A stretch of 64,000 bases of DNA from Phytophthora sp. 'mugwort' (taxonomy: Eukaryota > Oomycota > Peronosporomycetes > Peronosporales > Peronosporaceae), in NCBI GenBank assembly GCA_033558025.1, contig JAUCEF010000025.1:2501-66500 (forward strand). The letters run 5' to 3'. Within the stretch, counting starts at the first letter, position 1; the number at the start of each line of letters is the position of its first letter. The notes under the pieces are model-generated. The model was not told where the DNA came from. It searched no databases and saw nothing but the letters and a program-made list of their open reading frames with translations. The position numbers were made by a program, and so were the translations under genes. Below are positions 30,140-41,109 of the stretch, one piece after another.

Positions 30140-30700
30140 ACGCGACTACCAGCGATTGAATAACTTGACAGTTCTGTTATGAGGGAACACGCCGGATTTA
30201 TGTCTGACAGTGCTTCCCACTCACCACACACATTTTGTCCACTAGGACTCAGCGAATATGGGGCGAAACTTCGACCAGAAGACCTTGACTCTGCCCTAGC
30301 ACCGGGTTGGTAAGTGACCCTGTGCGCCTTGACTCGCTGATAAGTCAACCGATCTTTCCCACAGCTCTAGCCATGAGCAAAGGTTAGGCGGCTATCGCAC
30401 ACTTTTTGCAACCTCGCTGGCCCTCAGAGTATGGGTCCTACACTTTTCAGCCGATAGCAAGGGGCCGGAGCAATACTCCGGCAGGTTGTTGGACGGAGGT
30501 TTTCCATAACACTCCTGGGTCGGACGTACTCGTCCCTGGTACTCGGCTTCGGTCACGCTTCTTTTTCTTCGTCTCTTGGCGCTCCCGGGTGGATGAACAC
30601 GTGCGTCGACTAGCCACCATGTCCAGCGACAGACACAATCTTGGCGATCAAGCGGGACCAGACGCTGCGGACATTTATCGCATCCGGACTTGACCCTTGT
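30140..30700 (+). pseudogene. Unrecognised two-exon coding remnant
   Basis: Upstream of a short intron (30310-30364, GTAAGT...CCCACAG, 55 bp) the plus strand reads LSEYGAKLRPEDLDSALAPG. Downstream an open frame to 30693 includes FLQPRWPSEYGSYTFQPIAR. Both look coding, but no family was recognised and the frames do not join cleanly. It lies just outside the right end of the PiggyBac-like element. Confidence 0.35.
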
Positions 30701-30789
30701 GCGATCGGGAAGAAAAACTGTTCTGTTAGTTGCGCACGAAGGCGCTTATCTCTTAATCTACCATTTTCTATGCTTCATCTAAAAAAACT

Positions 30790-31760
30790 ACTCTAGCGTC
30801 CTGTCTGTCTGTCAGTCCGAAGCATTCCTATCTGCGGGCATGGGCCCCTCTTTTGGCACTCCTTGGGGCGGTCTTTTGCACTCGTGGTCCACCTGTTCAC
30901 TCGACTAGCCTATGTTGAGACTATTAGCGAAGTTGCAAAAATAGCCGTGCATGACGATTATCGCCGCCGAGCGCAGCGACGGCGGCCCCTCATTGGCCGA
31001 AATGTTTATTTTTTGGTCGCGACTCACATTTACTTTTCCAAATCCCGGCGCGGCGGAGAGAGGACGCGAGCGGAGGGCGGCGCGCGTACAATGGACTACA
31101 GGAAGCGGACGCGGCTCAGGGCCGAAAGTACGCGTAGCTGCATGCTATAGCTAACTATAAATTAAGTACGTTTTCGGGAGTTTCACCTGTTGGGATAACT
31201 GATACCTCAGGGCATCCGAGGGGGTTATGTGTGGAATCAAGAAGAGATCTGGTGCCTACTTCGGTATGGCCGAAGGGTTGTTGTAGTGTGCTACACGACA
31301 CGTCCTCTCTGTTCGAGACAACCCCGTGCGCGCGCAGCCTCTAGGCAGTTCCTTCTGAATCTGCAACACTGCCCATTTGCATGTTCGCCGAATTTGGGTT
31401 TTTTGGTGATAATTGCAGTGGGGTAATGTAGCTTCCACACATAATTTCCGTTACTTTCCTATACCGGGATAAGAAAGGTTGCAGCCGGCCCCCGTCGCCG
31501 TCCAAAAAGCTCTGCCACATCTTCTTCTGCTCTCACAAGCAGCGACATTGAGGTGCTCATGTCTGCCCGCCAGCGGCATGGGCCGTCTCATATTAGTCCG
31601 TGGTCCTGGGGTGGATCCATGTGGCGAGAACAGCTGGCTTGCCGGGTCGCCCACCCCAGCCTTGGGCCAGTTGTCGTAATGGAACCGGCCCTTGGGATGG
31701 AGACATCCTACAGGTGCTTCTGTGCCGCGGTAGAGCGCATGCAAAGCCTGTTTTTTTTCA
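30790..31760 (+). repeat. Dispersed repeat family, copy A
   Basis: A long non-coding repeat, found again at 63250-64000 (copy B) and, diverged, at 51270-52330 (copy C). Shared landmarks are GAAGTTGCAAAAATAGCCG, the GCCGAGCGCAGCGA.GGCGG motif, TGTTGGGATAACTG and a later GCAGC.GGCCCC.G block. Between 31186 and 31529 copies A and B differ at only five positions by my count; to the left of that they are much more diverged. TG...CA ends around 31188-31440 suggest it may be or contain an LTR. Confidence 0.75.
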
Positions 31761-31828
31761 ACACCAAAGAGAGTTGGTTTTAGTTACTGCGATGTTGTGA
31801 GGGGTTTTGACGGCGGCGTGTTTAGTGC

Positions 31829-32062
31829 CTAACCTGCGGTACATCGTGCCCAGTCTGCGTCTGTGTACACTTTGACTGGAACGGCCGATTCATTTCGAAC
31901 GTAGATGAGACCCATAGTTTTAGTGCCTTCCTTGTATCTTAAAATGTTTTTTTTTACTGCAATCCAGTGAGATTTCGCTGGGCTGGACGTGTGTGCAGCA
32001 ACTTGATTTACAGCGAAAACGATATCAGGTCGAGTAAACCTTAATGTAAGGGAAAACCTCAC
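31829..32062 (-). pseudogene. Isolated Copia RT/RNase H fragment
   Basis: Reads RFTRPDIVFAVNQVAAHTSS and LIYVRNESAVPVKVYTDADWA, the connection between Copia RT and the first Asp of RNase H. It is not collinear with Copia-2, which has its own equivalent upstream, so it is a remnant of a third Copia element on the same strand. Confidence 0.8.
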
Positions 32063-32139
32063 GTTATCTTCACTTTATTAACTATGAAGTGAAAAGTATA
32101 CTTTTGACCTTATATTTGCTCCTTCAATTGGAATGCTTA

Positions 32140-33650
32140 GATACTAATGTCTTTGAGTGCGTGCATTCCTAGCCTGCGTCGTAGTTCTCTGAACTGGTGC
32201 TTGTCTATGACTTTGGTAAAGATATCTGCTACCATTGTCTTCGTATTACAGTACACGAGAATTCGTGTCGCTCAACTTTCTCTTGTACGAAGAGGTATCT
32301 ATCGTCAATATACTTTGAACGCCGATGTAGATCAGGATTGTTCGAGAATTTAGTGCAACTCTGGTTGTCTTCTATATTCGTAGTTGCTTTTGTGGTTGCA
32401 ATCCCGAGTTCACGAAGGAACAGCTTCAGAAATATAGCTTCCTGCATACAATGGCACAGTGCAATGTATTCCTCTTCTGTGGTCGAGAGCACTACCGTGT
32501 GGCGCTTTCTCGACAGCCATGAAATTGGACTTTGATGTTCATTTTTATGTATCTACCAATAAAACGTCCACCAACAGAACGTCTGAAGTCTGGATAGTTA
32601 GCATAGTCCGATTCTGTGTGTGCTGTGAGATGGTCGGCTAGATTGATGTGATCAACTGAGTGTGAGCCGCCGAGTAGTAGCACATGGTCTGTTGTACCGA
32701 AAGATACTTGAGACCTCTAACCACTGCTTTCCAGTGTTCTTCACATGGGTTGGCTAAGGATTGGCTTACTTCTCGTATATAGAAGGCTAGATCTGGACCG
32801 AGTGCCAACCGTGAGGTACATGACACTGTCAACGACTTCACGGTACGAAATTTCTTTCATAACCTCCCTCTCTTCTTGCGTCTGAGGGTGTATACCAGCA
32901 GTGAGCTTAATGATGCGGTCTGATGGCGTCGCAGTCGGACATGTGAACAAATGTTTGAACCGGTCCAGTACAGTAGCGGCGTACTTACGTTGGTGGATGA
33001 AGATCGTTCGGGCTTCACGGTTTCGTTAGGTTGACCAGCCGAGGATGTACTTCACCTTCCCTAAACCTGTCGAGGATCTTTTCTGCAGGGCAGATTTGAT
33101 TTTACCTACGAGGCTGACCGTGGGTGCAATGGAATGCAAATCATCCACGTAGATAGCAATGTAGCAGACATGACCATCGAGGGTAACCATGAACACTCAT
33201 CGATCCTTAATCAGTTTGTGAAAACCGAGGCTCTCAAGGAATGTAGATAGCGTTTGGTACCAGATGCGAGGTGAGTGCTGGAGGCCGTAGATACATTTTA
33301 GCAGCTCGAACACTAGGTGTTCTTGACAAAGAGCAGCAAACCTTTCTGGTTTTGAAATAAAATGTCTTTCGTTAAGTGACCGTTTAGAAAAGATGTATTG
33401 ACATCCATCTGATGATTTTTAAGGTCAAGAAGGGCAGCTAAAGTCAGGAGGAGGCGAAGAACCTGCATTCGAATGACAGGAGAGAATATATCGGTGTAGT
33501 CAATGCCATACTGTTGTAAGAACCCTTTTACTACCAGACGTGCTTTGAAGCGGTCAATCTCTCCAGTGCCAATGTACTTCACGACGAATACCCAGCGGTT
33601 AGGAGAATGTGGCGGGCTTTTGGCGGAGGGACTAGGACCCAAGTTTTGTT
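32140..33650 (-). pseudogene. Copia-2 reverse transcriptase and RNase H
   Basis: RT begins near 33640 with NRWVFVVKYIGTGEIDRFKA and GIDYTDIFSPVIRMQVLRLL, then MDVNTSFLNGHL. The catalytic box IAIYVDDLHSIAP (about 33130-33165) keeps both Asp residues. RNase H includes STTEEEYIALCHCMQEAIFL and closes with DIFTKVIDKHQF / RRLGMHALKD before a stop near 32145. Several frame changes occur (for example near 33310, 32950, 32640 and 32490), so the polyprotein cannot be made. Confidence 0.85.
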
Positions 33651-33889
33651 AGTCATGAGAGACGTGCATTCATATACTGCTGCGGTTCGCCATTGCCTGG
33701 TGTATGGAGAGCCCATAGCCAGTTTGTACGTATTTGGTTCGAGCAGCTTCCTCATGAATGTCCCCTTTCAAGCGGGCTCCGTCAAATTGACTTCTTTATC
33801 ATAGCGAGGTCGTTAAGTGAGGGTTTTGGAGGTGTTGAAGTCGTCTCAGTTACAAAGGAGTAAGTGTTGGTGCTACGGTCAAATGATGC

Positions 33890-34239
33890 AGTCAAGGACG
33901 GATGGTGGGATTGATTTGACAGCGGGACGTTAAGCTTGTAATTTGGTCCGACTTGTGGTTAGTGTCTCGTCGTGGATGCATTATGTTTGTCAGTTGCAGA
34001 CGGGGCTGCCTCGCGTTGAGATGCGAGATGCATCGGTAATGGCATCGGATCAGGTGTGACGCCGATGTTTTAAGCGCGGGGTACTCAGTTTCCCGGAAGA
34101 CAACGCCCCGGCTGTAGACAATATTGTGTGACTTGAAGTCCATTAGATGATACTCTTGTGTTCAGGGGTGCCTAAGTAGATACAAAGCTGGGCTCGTGCA
34201 CCTAGCTTGCCTATATAGAGGTCGTTGATGTGGACATAT
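33890..34239 (-). pseudogene. Copia-2 integrase, C-terminal part beyond the Gypsy-2 insertion
   Basis: The first codons next to the Gypsy-2 LTR read VHINDLYIGKLGARAQLCIY then LGTPEHKS, followed by DFKSHNIVYSRGVVFRE, the region where Copia integrase passes to RT. It directly continues the integrase block that stops on the other side of Gypsy-2 at 41110. One in-frame stop is present. Confidence 0.8.
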
Positions 34240-34519
34240 TGTAACGGGCTGTGTCCGTTACATAATTAAGTAGATTTCTATTACATATTACATTAGTAGG
34301 TAGCTATCCTCCTATTGGTTGATTATGGGGAGCCAGACCCATATCGACCAATCAGGAGTCGATCCACATTCGAGTGGCTCACAGGAGTTCGGGAACCTTT
34401 TCCTCGGACTTAAAAATAAAATAGAGTTAAATTTGCTACTAAAGTGACACTTGTTTGTTAATTAGAAGCTTCCTCTGCTACTAATAGTAAGCTAATAACG
34501 GTAACTCTTACCCCTTACA
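34240..34519 (+). repeat. Gypsy-2 left LTR
   Basis: Starts with an 8-bp inverted repeat (TGTAACGG ... CCGTTACA) and ends TTACA. It aligns throughout with 40825-41109 with relatively few differences. Confidence 0.92.
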
Positions 34520-34521
34520 CC

Positions 34522-34530
34522 TGGTAGCAC
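34522..34530 (+). promoter_or_regulatory. Gypsy-2 primer-binding site (TGGTAGCAC)
   Basis: Two bases after the LTR and identical to the Gypsy-1 site. Confidence 0.7.
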
Positions 34531-34665
34531 TTCGTAGTCCTTCCAATGCTCAAGTACGAGAATAGCCTGGACGAGCCCTACGCGACCCCAGCGACAACGC
34601 TGGATGACTCGGCCTTCCCCCATCTCACCACCGTCGAGTGACAAGCCCTACACCGCCTCGCGGAG

Positions 34666-35676
34666 GTGTCAGGAGAAGTCTTCGTAACGTCGCTGCTGAG
34701 CTCAGCGACGCCCGAAGGACAACATGAAGCCATTCAAGAGTTCATGTCACGCGAGCTCGCCGAAGCGAATCGGCGAGTATCAACTCCCTCGCGTGGCTCC
34801 CGGAACGATGCTGTCAAGATGGAGACGTCGACTTACTCCGGTGTCGGACAAGACCGTCTGCCAATGCACCGCTGGTTCCGCGAAGTCGACATCGCAATCG
34901 CTTCGAGGCTATTCGAAGCGACCCCAGCAAGCATTAACCTCTTGCTGTCTCGCCTGTCCGGAAAGGCGAAAGAGTGGGCCCTAGGCAAACCGGTTGCCGA
35001 CCCCAATGCGTTCCCACTCTGGAGAGCATCCAGAGTGACCTGCGACTCGCATTTGATCCGCCACAGGACAAGGCACACATGCAGCAGACTTCTTTACTCT
35101 CAAGCAAGGTCGCCTGTCAATGCACGATTACGTTCAGAACACACGCACTTAGTTTAGTGTATACTTACGAACCTTATCGACATGGCCTCGCAAGTCCACG
35201 TCTTTATTTTTGGTATGCGCGAGGGCTTGACGCGCTATTCTATCACGCAAGCCGACCCGAAGTCCCTGGAAGAGGCCTTCGCCCTCGCGCTACGCGAGGA
35301 CTATACTGTGTTGTCTTCATACTCCCGCGGTCCCCCAGTCGAAGCCCGCGGGTCAACGCCCGAGCCAATGGAGATCGACGCGATCGACATTCCTGTTGGC
35401 CGCGCTCGATTGCCCAACCGCGGCACTCGCACCCCGAGTATTATGACCTGCTACCGCTGTGGTAAGCAGGGCCATCGCGCGGCAGTCTGCCGCGCCCCCG
35501 CGCCGGTCTACGCGAACGCAATCGCCCCGAGGGACAATGTTCCTCGCCAGACGGCCCAGCCAAAAACAACGATCAGGCCCAGTAGGTGCGGAACGCCCTA
35601 CTGTTTCGAACGGAGGTTGGGGTCCCCCGGTGGCAACCGAACCTCCAAGCCCGTATGTGCAGAATGCACATTTTAA
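34666..35676 (+). pseudogene. Gypsy-2 gag (two frame changes)
   Basis: Capsid sequence starts [20 protein letters not shown]; the core [20 protein letters not shown] and [20 protein letters not shown] is open to about 35020. It resumes in another frame with [20 protein letters not shown] and again from 35182 (MASQVHVFIFGMREGLTRYS). The zinc knuckle CYRCGKQGHRAAVC (CX2CX4HX4C) lies near 35450-35495. Layout matches Gypsy-1, but the sequences are well diverged, so these are different families of the same clade. Confidence 0.85.
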
Positions 35677-35679
35677 TGC

Positions 35680-36130
35680 CACCACCACCAGCGGTGATTC
35701 CAGACTGATCATCGTCAGGCTGTTCGTCGCTGGCGCGTGGCGTCCACTCCGCGCGCTTCTCGACTCTGGCGTGTCGAATAACTTCTTCAGGGCGTCATGT
35801 CTCTCGCTACTACCCGCTTCGGTTCCGGCCCATGAGGGGCCGGGTGAACTCATCGTCAAATTGGCTGACGGAAGCCGCATCGTGTGCCGCGGCGAGTGGC
35901 CTCGCTCCCGTACACTTTCGACGGCTTCCGCAGCAACGACGAGTTCATGGTGTACGAGATGAATTACTCGTTCGATTGCATCCTAGGGATACCGTGGCTT
36001 GCACTGTATCGCCCGCAGATTGACTGGCTGGCCCGATCGGTAAAACATCGGGCCGATTTCGATGTACGAGAGGTGTTCACACACCTACTCGTCGCACCCT
36101 CGGACTGGCCACACGTCCGAGTGGTGGATC
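35680..36130 (+). pseudogene. Gypsy-2 aspartic protease
   Basis: The active site reads ALLDSGVSNNFFR near 35756, with Asp in a D-S-G context. The fold continues ELIVKLADGSRIVCRGEW, then shifts frame near 35885 to SFDCILGIPWLALYRPQIDW, the C-terminal protease block. One frame change separates the halves. Normal order behind the zinc knuckle. Confidence 0.8.
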
Positions 36131-36210
36131 AATCCATTACGACGCATTCCATGCATCGAGAAGGCGATGACCCTCTTTGCATTGTATGCGCCGTATCGGT
36201 GGATGTACCT

Positions 36211-36375
36211 GAGGCTGTCGAGCAGAGGCTCCCGCGAAATAATATGGCGGTCGAGCATCCGAGGCTCCCGCGTATTCACGAGGCGGTCAAGCAGAGGCTA
36301 TCGCAAATTTCCAAGGCGGTCAAGCAGAGGCTCCCTCATGATTCCGGTGCGATCGAGGCAGAGCTCTCGCACCTA
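36211..36375 (+). repeat. 33-36 bp tandem repeat in the Gypsy-2 protease-RT linker
   Basis: Four to five in-frame units of 11-12 codons encoding (E/K)AVKQRLPx-like segments (EAVEQRLPR, EAVKQRLSQ, KAVKQRLPH). They lie in the linker where Gypsy-1 has its own unrelated 49-codon repeat. Confidence 0.75.
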
Positions 36376-36933
36376 GAGGGGGGTATTCAGACAAATGCAT
36401 CGGGCAGCAACAGTGGCGTATCAGTCTCGAGCAGGGGCTCGAGACGCACGAAACCATCGCGCCGAGCCAAGCGACGGCTGAAACCCCGCCTCGATCCCAG
36501 CGACAGCAAACTGGCTGTGCTGGAATCCATGCACGCCCTTGAGTATGTGGATGGTCCCCACAACGAAGTTGCAGAATCGACGCAGCGTCGATCATCCGGT
36601 TGCCGGGTCTCTCGTGGAAGAATTTCCTCCACGAGCTCAAGTCCGGCGAAATTGATCAAGTGTGCTTGATCACCATCGCGGCCCTGCGCATGACACGTTC
36701 AACGCTGTAGTTGACACTAGTGTGTCGGCTCGGCCTCATAACGCCGAGTCGAAATCAGCGCGCGAAGAACGGTTCGCGGGTCAGTCCTGGGAATCACTCC
36801 AGACATCCAATAATGCGGTGTACACGACCGCCCGGGAATAAGCAGATGTATCCCCCGATAACATTCCTGCAGAACTCCCCGCCGACAGAGGAGTTCGCCA
36901 CGACATTGACCTCGCCCCGGGCACGAATACTGC

Positions 36934-37485
36934 GTGACGCGACAGTGGCCACGGCCGCGAGACCAAGTCATTGCGATCGACGAGTTCTTTGAAGGTCGAC
37001 GCCGAGTCGGCCACGTCCATGAGAGCATCTCGCCTCACTCAAGTCCGACTTCTTGCGTCAAGAAGGCGACGGATGGATGGCGCATTGTTCACGCTTTTAA
37101 CAAGCTAAATGATGCCACCATCCCCGCACAGACACTGATTCCTCGAAAGGATATGGTATTAGACTCCATGTCAGGCAGCACGATCTACACCGCGATCGAT
37201 CTGACAGACGGGTTCTATCAGATCCTCATGCGAGAGAGTGATGTTCCCTTCAGGGCGGTAAGCACTCCCAGGAGTATGCTCTGGGAGTGGCTCGTGATGC
37301 CACAAGGGCTCACGAACGCCCCTGCCACGTTCAATCGCATGGTTTCCCAAGTACTCTGCCCGTTCCATGACTTTGCACCGAGCTACTTCGACGATATCTT
37401 CGTTCACAGTCTCGCTGAAGGTAATCTCAGCGGTCGAAATTCACCTCGGGCACTTGAAACACACGTTTCAAGTGATGCGCGATAA
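36934..37485 (+). pseudogene. Gypsy-2 reverse transcriptase (catalytic half, YFDD intact)
   Basis: Continuous 184-codon stretch with SPHSSPTSCVKKATDGWRIV, AFNKLNDATIPAQTLIPRKD, TAIDLTDGFYQILMRESDVP, MPQGLTNAPATFNRMV and the catalytic PSYFDDIFVHS. Unlike Gypsy-1, both Asp residues of the YxDD box are kept. The frame is lost near 37430 in the following thumb region. By motif content it is the better preserved of the two chromovirus RTs. Confidence 0.88.
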
Positions 37486-38200
37486 CGCGAACCTGAAGAA
37501 ATGCGTCTTCTGCGCACCCGAGAGGGGATTCCAGTTCCGATGTTCTCGGGTGTTATGTCAGCAGAGACGGTATCGAGCGAACCCAGAGAAGGTCACGTCG
37601 ATATGCTCTTGGCCAGTGCCCCAGGACCAAACGGAACTCCGTCAGTGGCTAGGTCTCGCGAACTATCTTCATAAGTGCACGAAGAATTACGCTGCCCTGA
37701 TCCAGCCACTGTCATCTTTGCTCAAGAAGGATGTCGTCTGGTTATGGCGTCCGGAATACCAAGCAGCATTTGACTCGGTGAAGAAGTGCCTCTCCGAAGC
37801 TCCAATATTGGTACTCCCAAACGACGCCAAACCATGCCACGTGGTTTGTGACGCCAGTGATTTTGCCAATCGGATGCGCTCTCATGCAATTCGATGATGA
37901 GGGCCACGAGCGCGTCGTGAGCTTCCAGTCACGACAGATAAAGTCGACCGAGAGGAATTACCCGGTACAAGACAAGGAGCTGCTCGCGATGCGCTACGCC
38001 CTGACTAAATTTAGAGTGTACCTGCTCGGCGAGCAGACGTTCGCGCTTTATCACGATCATGCGTCGCTGAGGACTGCGACCAAAAGTCCGCACCTCTCGC
38101 AACGCATCGCTCGCTGATTATCATTCTTTGCGGAGTATAGTTTCGTCGTGCATTACAAGCCCGGCAAGAATATTAGTCTTGACATGTTGTCGCGCCGTCC
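37430..38200 (+). pseudogene. Gypsy-2 RT thumb and RNase H
   Basis: RT connection: TELRQWLGLANYLHKCTKNY. RNase H: CHVVCDASDFA (first Asp) at the end of one frame, then after a frame change GHERVVSFQSRQIKSTERNY, PVQDKELLAMRYALTKFRVY, LYHDHASLRTATKSPHLSQR. A stop at about 38115 interrupts before YKPGKNISLDMLSRRPDYD. All catalytic positions seem present, spread over three frames. Confidence 0.82.
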
Positions 38201-39240
38201 CGACTACGATCCACGTCGGTATCTCGGTCATCAAGCCCTTGTTGAAGTAGATAATGATGACGAGTGCACGTGCTGTGCTCAGCTTGACGTCAATGCGACA
38301 TTGACGTCCCCGATTCCGTCCGTCCGCGACCAGATCGCGGAGGCGTATGCTCATGATTCGTTCTATGCGAACACCATTGACCATCTGCGCGAGCCGACCC
38401 TCAAGTCCGAAAAGAAACTCACGAGTCCCGTTCGTTCTCACATTAAGCGGTATCAGCTTGATGGTGCGTTGCTAACGTATATAGTCGATACGTTCGACTC
38501 CTTCGCGTCGTCGTCCCTGCTAACGACGACCTTCGTGCTCGTCTCGTCCATGAATACCATGACGCTCCCGTCGGTGGTCACCTCGGACGCGAACAAATGT
38601 TCGGCGCCCTGTCGCGACTTCTTCTGGCCCCACATGTACAAGTGGGTCCGCAAATGGGTACGATCGTGTGAGATCTGCCAGCGCGTTAAGCCGGCTTCCT
38701 CGTCGCAGGCCCCAAAGCGTCCGTTGCCAATCGCCACGGACGCGTGGCGCTCAGTCAGCACTCTATCTTCGGCCTCCTTCCGGATGACCAGGGCCATACC
38801 GGTGTATTGGTCTTCGCCGCCAGCAAAATTGTACATTTTGCTGCCGTTCCGGCCCAAGTTTCTGCGGAAGACACGGCTACTCTTCATTGAATTAATATTC
38901 CGACAGCACGGCCTGCCGGATTCAATTGTTTCTGACCGTGAACCACGCTTTACATCGGCCCTCTGGAGCCGATTGTTCGAATTACTCGGTACCCGCCTCC
39001 TCATGTCAACGGCAGCTCATCCAGAGACGGATGGGTAAACAGAACGCGACAACCGCGTCCTTGAGGACGTGCTTCGCAGTTACGCGACATCTTTTACGTC
39101 GTGGAGTTCATTTCTCCCGCTCGCCGAATTTGCAATCGATAATGCCGTGCACGCATCAACAGGGTTGGCGCTGTTCTTCGTAAATTCCGCGCGGCACGCG
39201 CGGTTCCCGTCGTTCTGGCTCTTGGAGTCCCCCCCACGGT
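38200..39240 (+). pseudogene. Gypsy-2 integrase
   Basis: The zinc-finger half FFWPHMYKWVRKWVRSCEIC lies near 38620-38680; its His half is upstream in another frame. Core pieces include RQHGLPDSIVSDREPRFTSA (second acidic residue in SDRE) and LLMSTAAHPETDG, where a stop at 39036-39038 is followed by the remainder in a new frame (EDVLRSYATSFTSW, LPLAEFAIDNAVHASTGLAL). This is the domain deleted from Gypsy-1. Confidence 0.82.
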
Positions 39241-39489
39241 ATCGGCTTGCTCTAGGTGGGGGAGAACCTAGCGGTACTCAAGGAAAAACGCTTGCGTCTT
39301 CTTCGATAGCGCCACCAGCGAAGGGTCCGGTGGCCTCCGCGACATCCACGCCTCTACTTGGCGGCACTAATACGGCTATAGTCAATAAGGTTCAAGCACA
39401 CTCCACCGACATTCCAGTTACGATCAGCGCCGTCCTACGTTCATACACGAGATTACCACCGGTAACACACCCGGTGGCCGACCCGACGA

Positions 39490-39852
39490 TTGCAAGGGAA
39501 AATCCCGCTCTGTATCTCGCGGTATTACCGACGCGTATATCAACGCTCGGCACGCGTAACGATTCCCGGTCCGGGCCAACGCCCGGCACGCTCCGAAATC
39601 CAGTATCAGTTCCGCTGGCTGGGGTTTCCGCCAGCGGAGGACACGTGGGAATCGTGTGCGGCTCTCCTTGAGGATAACCCGGATATTGTGACCGACTTTG
39701 GGAAGTCCCAGTCTGCCGCCATGGTTCTTCACTCCACGAGCTCCGCGAATATTCAGGCTGAAAAGTCTGGGAATATTCCGGACAGACATATGCGAATATT
39801 CTTGTCCGGAGTAACACGGAAATTCCTGTCGAGAGATCTGCGAACGATTTAG
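39490..39852 (+). CDS. Gypsy-2 chromodomain
   Basis: EIQYQFRWLGFPPAEDTWES followed by CAALLEDNPDIVTDFGKS matches a chromodomain (aromatic W at YQFRWLG, the DTWE turn, closing helix). It is placed after integrase, as in Gypsy-1, confirming that both are chromoviruses. The frame is open to 39852. Confidence 0.8.
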   Translation: MQGKIPLCISRYYRRVYQRSARVTIPGPGQRPARSEIQYQFRWLGFPPAEDTWESCAALLEDNPDIVTDFGKSQSAAMVLHSTSSANIQAEKSGNIPDRHMRIFLSGVTRKFLSRDLRTI

Positions 39853-40738
39853 CATTCGCCCTCGCGAGCGGCTGCGTTCGCGAGCAAACCGACTCCAGTT
39901 ACAATATTCACGCGATCGACTGCGACTTCGTTCCAAAGTACGCTCTCGCTCGTAGACACGCGAGCGATATTGTCCATGGTAATTCCAGTCCCATTCCAAT
40001 TTGGTTCCAGCGACCAGCGACGATCACGCGAGGGCGACCGGCTGCGTTCGCGACTAGGCGAATGAGATTCCGGTAGTCGACCACGATATTCATCGTTTCG
40101 CGGTTGCAGACGCTGTCGTCGTTCCGTCGCCCGGTGAAATTCATGCAGCGACCGTTCGTAATTCCAGTCCAGCGCCGTTCCGACTTTTAAGGGGAAGTCG
40201 AACCTGCTCGTCCCACTCAGATCGAGTGGGACCCCGAGCATCCTCCACAACGATTGCAGCCCTCACGCAGATGGACGTAGCAGTCTCCAGTTTTCTTCGG
40301 CAACCCTGCAGACGCGAGTCCGCAGGTCCCCTATCGAGTGCTCACTAAATTTTCCCTCGCGCACCTCGATCCAACTCGCGAAGGATCGTCCTTCGCGTTG
40401 AGTGGCGTTCCACTTTCGGACGAAGGCGCACCAGGAACACTGCAAGGCGTCGTGTGAATAGGCGTGGTTCGTTGTCTTCCCATTCACTGCGCGAAATCGC
40501 TTGAAATAAGCTTCATCTCTTCAAGGCCATCTGGATTCACGGCGCCATCAAGTTCATACAATTCCCACGGTTTCAAGTTGGAGTCCATCACGCGAGGCGC
40601 TGCCACGAGACGCGGTGCCGGCTCGAGGAGCGGGTTGCCTTGCTCTTCGTTCTCGCTTGCGTGCTTTTCGGGATTCATGGACTTGCTTGCTGTGTACAAC
40701 ACTCGGTAATGTCTGCCGAGTGAATTCGTCGCGCGCAC
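39849..40738 (-). pseudogene. Degenerate antisense ORF in Gypsy-2 (about 295 codons)
   Basis: Between the chromodomain and 3' LTR the minus strand is open over about 890 bp with one frame change (near 40485) and one in-frame TGA (40263-40265). Recognisable features are a charged first part (MNPEKHASENEEQGNPLLEP, NLKPWELYELDGAVNPDGLE), a basic middle (SWCAFVRKWNATQREGRSFA) and an Arg/Ser-rich stretch (SPSRERSRSPSRDRRWSLEP) reminiscent of RS domains. The first codon in frame is GTG at 40738 and no upstream ATG was identified, so the true start is uncertain. No family was recognised. Some plant Ty3 elements are known to carry antisense ORFs at this position. The opposite strand has no comparable frame here. 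Confidence 0.5.
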
Positions 40739-40810
40739 GTTTGCCAGTTCGATTGATTGATAGTTGGATGTTTCTTTCGGTTTTGCGCTTAAGTTGCCGT
40801 AAGCGCTACT

Positions 40811-40824
40811 TAAAGGGGGGGTGA
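40811..40824 (+). promoter_or_regulatory. Gypsy-2 polypurine tract
   Basis: TAAAGGGGGGGTGA directly precedes the right LTR, as expected for plus-strand initiation. Confidence 0.78.
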
Positions 40825-41109
40825 TGTAACGGGCTGTGGCCGTTACATAAGTAAGTAGGTTTCTATTACATATTACATTTGTAAGTAGTTATCCTCCTAT
40901 TGGTTGATTATGGGGAGCCAGACCCATATCAACCAATCAGGAGTCGATCCACATTCGAGTGGCTCACAGAAGTTCGGGAAACTTTTCCTCGGACTTAAAA
41001 ATAAAACAGAGATAAATTTGCTACTAAAGTGACACTTGGGTTTGTTGATTAGAAGCTTCCTCTGCTACAAATAGTGTAAGCTAGTAACGGTAACTCTTAC
41101 CCCATTACA
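40825..41109 (+). repeat. Gypsy-2 right LTR
   Basis: Matches 34240-34519, with several substitutions and short insertions (for example GTTTGTTGATT against GTTTGTTAATT). Ends TTACA before the target duplicate CATGT. Confidence 0.92.

Larger units (their letters stand above)
34240..41109 (+). mobile_element. Gypsy-2: second Ty3/Gypsy chromovirus, nested in Copia-2
   Basis: LTRs at 34240-34519 and 40825-41109, primer site, gag, protease, RT, RNase H, full-length integrase region, chromodomain, polypurine tract. Target duplication CATAT (34235-34239) against CATGT (41110-41114), one mismatch. It keeps a YFDD active site and the integrase domains lost from Gypsy-1 but is broken by several frameshifts and stops. 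It also carries an antisense ORF before the 3' LTR. Confidence 0.93.
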
